Assembly: GCF_900608595.1 (NCBI RefSeq)
Contig: NZ_UWYY01000013.1
Span: forward strand, 124,001 to 188,000
Direction of reading: 5' to 3'
From: Promicromonospora panici
GTDB taxonomy: Bacteria > Actinomycetota > Actinomycetes > Actinomycetales > Cellulomonadaceae
Length of the DNA stretch: 64,000 bases
Shown here: positions 8,723 through 15,447 of the stretch, piece by piece
Numbering within the stretch: the first letter of the stretch is position 1
How the letters are laid out: every line of letters begins with the position of its first letter
Program-made: the position numbers and the translations under genes
The notes under the pieces: generated by a model
Databases searched by the model: none
Told to the model about the DNA's origin: nothing
Seen by the model: the letters and a program-made list of their open reading frames with translations, nothing else

Positions 8723-10042
8723 TTACGGACGGCGGCCGAGCGTCCCGCGCGCGAAGGCGGGCGCGAGCGGCACCAGGGCGAGCACCAGGACGGCGGGCAG
8801 CGCGAACCCGAGCCGGAGGTTGTCCGCCCCCACGAATCCTGTGAGCACCGACCCGAGCAGGGCACCCACGTAGTTGAACTGGTTGAAGCGCGCGATGACG
8901 GCGTCGGTGCGGGCGCGGTCGGTTGCGGTCGCCGAGCCGGCGTCTGTCGCTTCCCCCGCAGCACCGGCCGCCGTTCCCGCGACGGGATCGGCGTCCGTCC
9001 CCGCCGTGCCCGTAGCGATGCGGCCCGCCGCCGAGAAGCTGAGCGGTGCCACCAGCGCGACGGCGGCGCCGAGCACCGTGAAGCCCGCGACGGCCACCTG
9101 CCACGACGGCGCGAGCGCCACCAGCGCCAGCGCCGCGCCGGCCACCACCGCACCGGTCCGGAGCACCGGCGTCACGCCGAACCGGAGCACGAGGTACCCG
9201 CCCGCCAGCCGCACGACTATCGAGGTCACGAGGTAGGGGAAGGTCGCGAGCGCGACCAGGTTGCCGGGTGCGTCGAACGTGATCGCCAGGTAGGCGGGAC
9301 CCCAGGCCGCCGCGGTGGTATCGACCATGTAGAACACGACCAGCCCGATCCCCACGAGCCAGATGGGCCGCCAGGGGACCGGTGTGCTGGTCGATCCCGC
9401 CTCGCTGGTCGAGCCCTCGCCGGTCGAGCCTGTCGAGACCCCCGCCGGGCTGGCGATACCGCCCGCCGGCACCCCGGGCGCGATGAGCTGCACCTCCACG
9501 GCCCGCGGGAGGAACGGCGCGAACGCCACGATCAGCGGGACCACTACGACGAACGCGCCGATCTCGGGGGCGAGGTGCCCCGTCGCGAGCACCAGCACGG
9601 TGGCGAGGATGCCGCCGGTGGTCCAGTACCCGTGCGACGACGGGAGGATGGGGCGGCCGTACCGGTGCTCGAGGTCGACGGCCTGCATGTTGCTGGTGGC
9701 GTCGACCAGGCCGAGTGCTATCCCGTAGACGGCCACCCCGCCCACGAAAAAGCCGATCGCGGGCGCGAGCGTGAGTGCCGGGACGGCGACGACCATCAGA
9801 GCGAGCCCGAGCCGGAGCATCGTCGCGCTGCCCATCCGCCGCGCCGCGCGCTCGGCGACCAGCGAGCCGACGCCCGCGAGCAGCACCATCATGAGCAGCA
9901 GGAGCGACAGGGTGACCTCGTCCAGGCCCCACCGTTCCAGGAACCGCGGCAGGCGGGTGGTGAGGCTGATGAAGACGAAGCCTTGCGCGAAGAACGCCGC
10001 GGCCACTGCGATTCGGGCGCCCGTCAGGCTGCTTGTCCTCAT
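8723..10042 (-). CDS. MFS transporter
   Basis: 439 residues from ATG 10042 with about 12 hydrophobic segments, starting RIAVAAAFFAQGFVFISLTTRLP, and MFS loop features such as VAERAARRMGSATMLRLG between helices 2 and 3. It resembles the sugar/fucose-permease-like MFS branch, but substrate cannot be assigned. The central loop (about residues 200-225) is low complexity, ASPAGVSTGSTGEGSTSEAG, and is encoded by the 19-bp dispersed repeat and its degenerate copies; a repeat insertion has apparently been tolerated in a cytoplasmic loop. A second Ala/Asp-rich insert sits near residue 350. Confidence 0.8.
   Translation of the reverse strand: MRTSSLTGARIAVAAAFFAQGFVFISLTTRLPRFLERWGLDEVTLSLLLLMMVLLAGVGSLVAERAARRMGSATMLRLGLALMVVAVPALTLAPAIGFFVGGVAVYGIALGLVDATSNMQAVDLEHRYGRPILPSSHGYWTTGGILATVLVLATGHLAPEIGAFVVVVPLIVAFAPFLPRAVEVQLIAPGVPAGGIASPAGVSTGSTGEGSTSEAGSTSTPVPWRPIWLVGIGLVVFYMVDTTAAAWGPAYLAITFDAPGNLVALATFPYLVTSIVVRLAGGYLVLRFGVTPVLRTGAVVAGAALALVALAPSWQVAVAGFTVLGAAVALVAPLSFSAAGRIATGTAGTDADPVAGTAAGAAGEATDAGSATATDRARTDAVIARFNQFNYVGALLGSVLTGFVGADNLRLGFALPAVLVLALVPLAPAFARGTLGRRP
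9422..9440. repeat. 19-bp dispersed repeat, copy 2, inside the MFS gene
   Basis: Identical to the copy at 6843-6861. It lies in the coding sequence for a Ser/Thr/Gly-rich loop of the MFS protein, flanked by partial copies near 9388 and 9402. Confidence 0.6.
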
Positions 10043-10094
10043 GACCGGACATCCAACCGCGAGGCCAGCCCAAGCGCCAGAGCCTCTTTTCGTT

Positions 10095-10153
10095 GTGGGC
10101 GTGATCGTTGCGCCTAAACCGGACGCGTAGGCGCAACGATCACGCCCACAAGA
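10095..10153. terminator. Perfect 24-bp inverted repeat between MFS and yaaA
   Basis: Arms 10095-10118 (TTGTGGGCGTGATCGTTGCG...) and 10130-10153 are exact reverse complements, with an 11-nt loop. It lies just after the yaaA stop and before the MFS start, so a terminator for yaaA is the simplest reading. A perfect arm of this length without a T-tract could also be a palindromic repeat element. Confidence 0.55.
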
Positions 10154-10157
10154 TGGC

Positions 10158-10982
10158 TCAGGCCAGGACGAGCTCCAGCGTGCGCGGCCCGCGCGGCTTT
10201 CCGTCCAGCAGGTTCGCCTCGATCAGGGTCTGGTCCTTGCCCGAGCCGATCTCGGTGAGCATCACCGAGCCGACCAGCTCCTGGGCGGCCTTGAGCACGT
10301 CCTCGCTGGTCCGGGCGTCGTGCTCGCGCCGCAGCAGGTGCCCCGCGAGCACCCCGCGCGTGTGCTTCGCGTTGTGCGACACCACGGTCCGCTTCCCGTC
10401 GGTCTCGCGCAGCACGCGCACCTCCACCCATTCGGCGGCGCCGTCGCCCGTCGTCCGCGGCCGCCAGGCGGCGACGTAGGTCGCCGACCGGCAGTCGACG
10501 ACGACGTCGCCCGCGGCGCGCGCGTCGAGCACCTCGGCGAGGGCGGGTTTCCAGAACGTGGCGAGGCGGCCGACGTCGGGCAGGCTCACGCCCATGCTGA
10601 GCCGGTAGGCGGGGATGCGGTTGCCAGGCGCGACGACGCCCCACAGGCCCGAGAAGGTGAGGACGCTCGCGTGGGCGCGCTGCGCTGCGCCGTCGGGCAG
10701 GGTGGCCAGGCCGGCCGCCGCGTACAGGACGCCGGTGTACACCTCCGCCGCGCGGCCCGACGGCGCCGTGTGCAGCGCGGTGTTGCGCGCGACCTCGTCG
10801 GCGAGCCCTTCGGTGACCCCGAGGACCGAGACGGCCTCGGGCTGCGCGCTGACCCTCGCGAGCTCGGCCAGGACCTGCTCGCGCCGCGCGGTGAGCTCCG
10901 GGTGGACCAGGGCGTCGAGGTCGACGGGAGCGGCGCCGTCGGGGGCGGGGGTCTTGCCCTCGGAGGGCGGGAGGAGCAACAT
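10158..10982 (-). CDS. yaaA: Peroxide stress protein YaaA
   Basis: 274 residues from ATG 10982. The N-terminal MLLLPPSEGKT is the signature of the YaaA/DUF328 family, and the later segments YTGVLYAA, VLTFSGLWGVV, YRLSMGVSLP and VVVDCRSATYVAAWRP fit the family along its length. YaaA limits intracellular free iron and DNA damage during peroxide stress in E. coli; in actinobacteria the role is by homology. Separate transcription is suggested by the hairpin right after the stop. Confidence 0.88.
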   Translation of the reverse strand: MLLLPPSEGKTPAPDGAAPVDLDALVHPELTARREQVLAELARVSAQPEAVSVLGVTEGLADEVARNTALHTAPSGRAAEVYTGVLYAAAGLATLPDGAAQRAHASVLTFSGLWGVVAPGNRIPAYRLSMGVSLPDVGRLATFWKPALAEVLDARAAGDVVVDCRSATYVAAWRPRTTGDGAAEWVEVRVLRETDGKRTVVSHNAKHTRGVLAGHLLRREHDARTSEDVLKAAQELVGSVMLTEIGSGKDQTLIEANLLDGKPRGPRTLELVLA

Positions 10983-11033
10983 CACCCGCTCAGCCTAAGT
11001 TGCGCGGCGGGATGGCCCGTTAGGTTGGCGCGT

Positions 11034-11417
11034 ATGGCTCAGGTCAAGGTGTACGGGAACCGGTCGGTATGGGGCGAGCGACGCGCGGAGATCTCCGACG
11101 CGCTGCACGAGGCGCTGGTCAGCACGTGGCAGCTTCCCGCGGACAAGCGGTTCCACCGCTTCCTCCTCCTGGACGACGGCGACCTGGTCGCCCCGCGCTC
11201 GGACGCCTACCTGGTCGTGGAGATCGTCTGCTTCGCGGGCCGCAGCCGGGAGGCCAAGCGCGCGCTGATCGCGGCGCTGTACGACTCCGTTGCACCGCGA
11301 CTCGGGCTTGCCGCTGAGGATGTTGAGATCGTGATCCTGGAGAGTGCTCGCGAGAACTGGGGGATCCGCGGGATGTCGGGGGACGAGCTGGCGCTCAGCT
11401 ACCGCGTGGACGTCTGA
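11034..11417 (+). CDS. Tautomerase-superfamily protein lacking the usual Pro1
   Basis: 127 residues from ATG 11034. The sequence ADKRFHRFLLLDDGDLV, YLVVEIVCFAGRSREAKRALIAALYDSVA and AEDVEIVILESARENWGIRG fits the tautomerase family of about 125-135 residues. The start is MAQVKVYGN; canonical members begin MP, with Pro1 as the catalytic base after Met removal. Here Ala would be residue 1, so classical tautomerase chemistry is doubtful. It ends 33 bases before rnpB in the same orientation. Confidence 0.75.
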   Translation: MAQVKVYGNRSVWGERRAEISDALHEALVSTWQLPADKRFHRFLLLDDGDLVAPRSDAYLVVEIVCFAGRSREAKRALIAALYDSVAPRLGLAAEDVEIVILESARENWGIRGMSGDELALSYRVDV

Positions 11418-11450
11418 GCACATCTGTTCCGGGCAGGTATCCTTACTACT

Positions 11451-11855
11451 GCGGACGAGTCGGTCGGACGGTCGCGTTAGGTGCCCTCGGGCGCCCGCCG
11501 AGGAACGTCCGGGCTCCACAGGGCAAGGTGGTGGCTAACAGCCACCCGGGGTGACCCGCGGGACAGTGCCACAGAAAACAGACCGCCTACGGTCTCAGGA
11601 CCGGAGGTAAGGGTGAAACGGCGGTGTAAGAGACCACCAGCGCTGCCGGTGACGGCAGCGGCTAGGTAAACCCCACCTGGAGCAAGGTCAGACAGGCTGT
11701 GTTTGAGGGCTGCCCGCCCGACTCTCTTCGGAGAGGCACAGTCGGGTAGACCGCTCGAGCCCTGCGGCAACGCAGGGCCTAGATGGATGACCGTCGCCCG
11801 CGCGGGGGTAACCCTGCGTGGGAACAGAACCCGGCGTACAGGCTGGCTCGTCCGC
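11451..11855 (+). ncRNA. rnpB: RNase P RNA, bacterial type A
   Basis: About 405 nt. Helix P1 pairs GCGGACGAG at 11451 with CTCGTCCGC at 11847-11855. Conserved cores are present: GAGGAACGTCCGGGCTCCA near 11500, ACAGAAAACAGACCGCC near 11570, GGTAAGGGTGAAACGG near 11605, TAAACCCCACC near 11667 and the terminal ACAGAACCCGGCGTACAG. A T-run (11856-11859) follows P1. It processes the 5' ends of pre-tRNAs. The 3' terminal 35 bp are the attachment site used by the downstream islands, and the gene remains intact on this side. Confidence 0.97.
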
Positions 11856-11861
11856 TTTTAA
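11827..11861 (+). repeat. Attachment site 1: rnpB 3' end (left end of island A)
   Basis: Begins GAACCCGGCGTACAGGCTGG and runs through P1 to CTTTTAA. It matches 40331-40365 and 45293-45327 with one or two changes each. Homology continues past the RNA gene (CTCTGAYCTGCATCGGA, then CCGGCCA) in all three copies. Integration into the 3' end of a structural RNA gene, with restoration of the gene at one end, is typical of tyrosine-recombinase elements. Confidence 0.85.
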
Positions 11862-12337
11862 CGCTCTGACCTGCATCGGAGCCCCGGCCAGCGGAGCCCG
11901 GTAGACATTGGGTACACATGACTGTGTACCGTGATGGACTCAGGCTGCCGATCGCTTGCCCCTTGCAGAGATGACGCAACGGCCCCCGGAGATGATGAGT
12001 GACTCCCCCTAGGCCACGTGGCCTGCCTTCGCCGCTCAGATCCGCTTGGTCGGCATGTCGCGCAGGCAAGGTGATCGGTTGGCGCGCAGGGAAGCCGCTT
12101 GGCGGTCCGGCGCTTGCCGTGAGTAGCAGGTCAAGGCACTCCTCCGCCCGGCCCTCCCGACGATCTTTGCTCGCCAGGCAGCGCCCGTGTTCGTACCATC
12201 GTCGTACGACCGAGCAGGTCCTGAACTCTCGATCGGCCGGGAGCCTTGGCCCAACGTCGCGCGCTGAGATCCCTGGCGCAACGCGGCCAGTCTAGGACGA
12301 TTCTTGAGCGTGCCGGGCCAGGTTGGGACTCGGCAGA
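11862..12337. other. Left terminus of island A, non-coding
   Basis: No convincing gene in this 476-bp stretch. It contains repeat-like GGTAGACATTG / GGTACACATGA / TGTGTACC motifs at about 11900-11932, which recur beside the other two attachment sites (GGTACACATCGGGTACACATGACC at 40176; GGGTACACATGACC near 45147). They look like arm-type sites for the element's integrase or excisionase. The remainder is unremarkable. Confidence 0.5.
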
Positions 12338-13591
12338 ATGAGTTCGTACGGCACGCGATCTGACGAACGGGGCGCACTTGTGGCGACGTGGCAACGGCTT
12401 GAGCGCCTGAAGGTCGCGGGTCAGGGTGAGATCTACCGGGTGAGGAACAAGGAGACCGGTGAGTTCGCCATCATGAAGCGACTCCTTAAGGCCCCTCAGC
12501 TCGCTGACTCGGATGGAGAGATGCGCCGATTCCGTCGTGAGGTCCGGTCACAGAACGCCATGGACCACGGGGGAATCATGCCGATACTCGGCTGGAGCTT
12601 CAAGGCGGACCCGCCGTTCTATGTCATGCCCGAAGCCGAGATGACGCTCGAGGACCTCATCGATCGCGACCCCACCGGTGTCGACCGAGAAGACGCGGCC
12701 GAGATCATTCTCACCGTCATCGACACGATCGGCTACGCCCATGATCAGGGCATCTACCACCGGGATATCAAGCCCGCGAACATCCTGCTGCTCGACGGCC
12801 ATTGGGTGGTCGGTGATTTCGGTATGTGCCGGGACCTCTTGACCGACTCCACGACCATCACGCGGCCCAACACGATGGTTGGCACCGTGGCTTACGTGGC
12901 CCCCGAGCAATTCGACGACGGCCACGCCGTCGAGGCCAGCGCAGACGTGTACGCCCTTGGCAAGGTTTTCATCCACCTCCTGACCGGGCGACGTCCTTTT
13001 CCCTATACACAACTGGAGCACGTCCCGGCCGAGTACAAGTATCTCTTGACCAAGGCGCTGGCCGAAAAGCCGGAGGATCGCCACGCTACGGTCGCGGAGT
13101 TCGGTCGCCAGATCGAGCTTGTCGCACGCAAGTCGGACACCCTGCGCTCCGTGGAGGACAGAGGCAAGGATCTTCTCTCTCAAGGTCTCAAGGGCGACAC
13201 TGGAGCCACGGATGAGCTCCTGGCATTGCTCCTTGCCGAGGCCGACGACGAGGCCCTCTACACGTCCTTCGTCGCGAAGCTGCCCGAGCCGATGCTTCAG
13301 GGCCTTGATCGTGGACGTCGACAGCGGGACCTCTCGATAGCTCGCCTCGGTCTTGAGCGGCCCGAACGTCGGCTTGCCCGCCACCGATCCGGTGATCTGC
13401 CGGTCAACGTGCATGACCTTGTTGTCGAAGTCGAGCCGATCCACGGTCAGGCCGAACGCCTCACCCTGTCGAAGCCCGGTGCACGCGGTGAACAGGATGA
13501 GGCCCCGGAACCTCTCGGGGAAGGCGTCGATGAGCGCCCACAGCGACTCGGTCGGGATCGGCTTGACGCGTTTGGGCGTCTTCTTCGGTAG
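12338..13591 (+). CDS. Ser/Thr protein kinase, C-terminus replaced by antisense integrase sequence
   Basis: Hanks-type kinase from ATG 12338 (a GTG at about 12380 is an alternative). Visible motifs: G-loop-like VAGQGEIYRV, Lys in FAIMKRL, catalytic loop HRDIKPANILL (about residue 141), VGDFGMC (159) and VAPEQF (188), then SADVYALGKV and the terminal kinase Arg in PEDRHATV. Kinase-family sequence stops at about 13290; the remaining ~100 codons read through the reverse strand of the truncated integrase. The simplest cause is a deletion across the 3' ends of two convergent genes. The kinase fold itself looks complete, so activity is possible. Confidence 0.75.
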   Translation: MSSYGTRSDERGALVATWQRLERLKVAGQGEIYRVRNKETGEFAIMKRLLKAPQLADSDGEMRRFRREVRSQNAMDHGGIMPILGWSFKADPPFYVMPEAEMTLEDLIDRDPTGVDREDAAEIILTVIDTIGYAHDQGIYHRDIKPANILLLDGHWVVGDFGMCRDLLTDSTTITRPNTMVGTVAYVAPEQFDDGHAVEASADVYALGKVFIHLLTGRRPFPYTQLEHVPAEYKYLLTKALAEKPEDRHATVAEFGRQIELVARKSDTLRSVEDRGKDLLSQGLKGDTGATDELLALLLAEADDEALYTSFVAKLPEPMLQGLDRGRRQRDLSIARLGLERPERRLARHRSGDLPVNVHDLVVEVEPIHGQAERLTLSKPGARGEQDEAPEPLGEGVDERPQRLGRDRLDAFGRLLR

Positions 13592-14122
13592 GCGCGTGCC
13601 CGCGCACGGGTTCGACGTGATCCGGTTGGTATCGACGGCGGACTTGAAGATGCCGGACACGATCCGATGGGTCACCCCAACGGTCGCCGGGGCATATCCC
13701 TTGCTCTTGCCCCCTGCCAGAGCGATTGCTGCGGTCGAGAGCCACTTGACCCATGACTGGATGTCCTCGGAGTCGATCGAGGCGAGCGGTAGGTGTCCCA
13801 GCCGTGGGTACGTCCGGATCTCAAGGACCACGTCGACCTGATCCTCTGTGTTGCCGCGATGGACCTGGAGCGTGCGCCAGTGCTCGGCGTACTCCTTGAA
13901 CGTGACCTTGCCGGCGTCCGGGTCGACGAAGCGACCCGTCAGAATTTCGGCCGACAGCTCGTCGCGGCGGCGCTCGGCGTTGGTCTTGCGCTTGAATGAC
14001 TCGGCGCGAAGGCGCTTGCCCGGGTCGCGATAGCGGACGCGCCACCGCTTGCCGCGCCCGTAGTCCTTTGTCTTCTCGCCGTCGCTGTCGAGCCAGCGAT
14101 CTTCGACCCATGCGGTCGCCAT
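13290..14122 (-). pseudogene. Truncated site-specific tyrosine integrase of island A
   Basis: Starts at ATG 14122, two bases after the XRE stop. Residues 1-60 are the AP2-like arm-binding region (GKRWRVRYRDPGKR), then the core-binding SAM-like domain (TFKEYAEHWRTLQVHRG), then the catalytic domain up to TACTGLRQGEAFGL (the box I Arg) and SYREVPLSTSTIKALKHRL. At about residue 278 homology ends and the frame runs antisense through the kinase to 12548. The HxxR and the nucleophilic Tyr are absent, so this enzyme should be inactive. Its family and position agree with it having driven insertion at the rnpB 3' end. Confidence 0.8.
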
Positions 14123-14123
14123 G

Positions 14124-14609
14124 TCAGTTCTCCTTGGGTGCGGGCGGTTCTGGGTCGGATGGTCCGACGTCGGCGCTATCCGGTTTGCGGCTGGGGCGTG
14201 CCTCGTTGAGGGCGTTCTCGATCCAGCGTCGGCTTGCGGCGTTCAGGTCTGATGCGTCGCGAAGGAATTCCTCGGCCTCGTTGCAGATGTCGTTGAGGCC
14301 GTCCCCAGCGGCTTCGTAGGCCTCGACCGCATAGGTGATGTTGCGTGCGAGCTTGGCGGCGTCACGGTCGACGTCGGCTTCGGGGTCGAGGTCGTAGAGC
14401 GCTTCGGGCTTGACGTCGAGGACGCGTGCGGCGACGAGGCCTTCGAAGAAGCGCAGCGGTCGCTGCCCGCGTTCGATCTTCTGGATGGTCTGCGGGTACA
14501 TCCCGTCGACGCCGTTGCTCATGAGTGCCATGGCGAACTTCGCCTGGGTGATGCCTCGGTCCGTTCGGTACCGGCGCAGGTTGGCGCCAATGACTTCGTC
14601 TTCGTCCAT
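14124..14609 (-). CDS. XRE-family helix-turn-helix regulator
   Basis: 161 residues. The N-terminal 60 residues contain the HTH: ANLRRYRTDRGITQAKFAMAL then YPQTIQKIERGQRPL. The C-terminal part is helical and acidic with a Pro-rich end. It directly precedes the integrase and is divergent from the excisionase-like gene across about 140 bases, the standard place for the control protein of an integrative element. It probably governs integrase/excisionase expression. Confidence 0.8.
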   Translation of the reverse strand: MDEDEVIGANLRRYRTDRGITQAKFAMALMSNGVDGMYPQTIQKIERGQRPLRFFEGLVAARVLDVKPEALYDLDPEADVDRDAAKLARNITYAVEAYEAAGDGLNDICNEAEEFLRDASDLNAASRRWIENALNEARPSRKPDSADVGPSDPEPPAPKEN

Positions 14610-14654
14610 GCCTCCAGAGTAACCGTTGTGGTGCGCACTGTATCGGAACGCCAG

Positions 14655-14678
14655 ATTGGTGTGTGATAAATTGGTGTG
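14655..14678. promoter_or_regulatory. Direct repeat ATTGGTGTG x2 in the divergent control region
   Basis: ATTGGTGTG occurs at 14655-14663 and 14670-14678, 15 bases apart, separated by TGATAA. It is between the XRE and excisionase-like genes. The repeat is a plausible operator for the XRE protein; this is inference from position and repetition. Confidence 0.4.
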
Positions 14679-14751
14679 CTACGGAGGCGGTGCGCAACCG
14701 TGGTGACACCGGGTCATCCCGTGCCGACATCGTCGAAGGAGGGTGGTGCTT

Positions 14752-14994
14752 GTGGCTGTCACGACGGACGCCGGAGCGGATACGGCTGCGCAGAAGGACG
14801 ATCCGATGCTGCGCACTCGGGAGGTCTCTGACCTTCTGGGCGTGCCGGAGAACACGCTGCGGTGGTGGCGGTACATCGGGAAAGGGCCGGACTCGTTCCG
14901 GCTCGGTCCGCGCCGGGTGGTCTACCGGCGCTCGAAGGTGATGGCCTGGTTGGCTGCGCAGGAGGCGGCTGGTGCCAAGCACACAGCGGCCTGA
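14752..14994 (+). CDS. Excisionase / AlpA-like helix-turn-helix protein
   Basis: 80 residues from GTG 14752, chosen because GGAGG at 14738-14742 is nine bases upstream; GTG 14743 would sit on the ribosome binding site. The MerR-like winged HTH is LRTREVSDLLGVPENTLRWWR, followed by IGKGPDSFRLG and RRVVYRRSKVMAWLAAQ, the standard form of actinobacterial excisionase-type DNA-binding proteins. It lies between XRE and relaxase genes and ends in a strong hairpin. A role in excision directionality is inferred. Confidence 0.75.
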   Translation: MAVTTDAGADTAAQKDDPMLRTREVSDLLGVPENTLRWWRYIGKGPDSFRLGPRRVVYRRSKVMAWLAAQEAAGAKHTAA

Positions 14995-15018
14995 CTCCTC
15001 TCGGGGCGGGCGGATGAA

Positions 15019-15050
15019 CGGGGCTCGGACACTTCGGTGTCCGGGCCCCG
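15019..15050 (+). terminator. Terminator after the excisionase-like gene
   Basis: Stem CGGGGCTCGGACAC (15019-15032) with GTGTCCGGGCCCCG (15037-15050), loop TTCG, one G-U pair, followed by TTGTCGTT. Confidence 0.75.
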
Positions 15051-15447
15051 TTGTCGTTGACGGCAACGCCACCAGCCACCACCAGCACGCCCCAGCGATG
15101 CGCCCCGAGATGTCCGCCGACGCAGCGGAGTGGGTCATCGCCCGGGGGTCCCGCCCCGCCGTTCCCTCCTACCCGGCTTACGTGACCATGCAGACGCACG
15201 TTGCAGCGAGCTGGACGCTTGCAGCGCGTGCACCGAGCGACGGCAGCGGTACGGACCACGGCACGCGGCTGACAAGTTGCAGGCGGGCGACGGCGTACGC
15301 GGGGTTGGTCACCTGGCAACGCAGCACACCTCAGGCAGTTGAGGAGCGACGGAACCGTTGGCGTTGGTGCGATTCGGCACCGTTGGCGCGTCGCCCGCAC
15401 ACCTGCCGGCGCACCCTGCCCGCGCACCCCCGGGGCGGTGGTCGGCC
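15051..15447. other. Non-coding stretch ahead of the relaxase, possible oriT
   Basis: I see no gene here. It contains an imperfect inverted repeat at its left edge (GTTGTCGTTGACGGCAAC) and a direct repeat ACCGTTGGCG at about 15354 and 15380. MobF relaxases commonly nick just upstream of their own gene, so this is where an origin of transfer would be expected. No nic site can be assigned from sequence alone. Confidence 0.3.

Noticed and set aside
6709..9153. Long minus-strand frame over the Nif3-like and zinc-ribbon genes
   Set aside because: Arg/Gly/Asp-rich translation without motifs; shadow of real genes.
11451..11880. A tRNA or tmRNA as the integration target
   Set aside because: No cloverleaf or tmRNA features; the structure and conserved cores are those of RNase P RNA.
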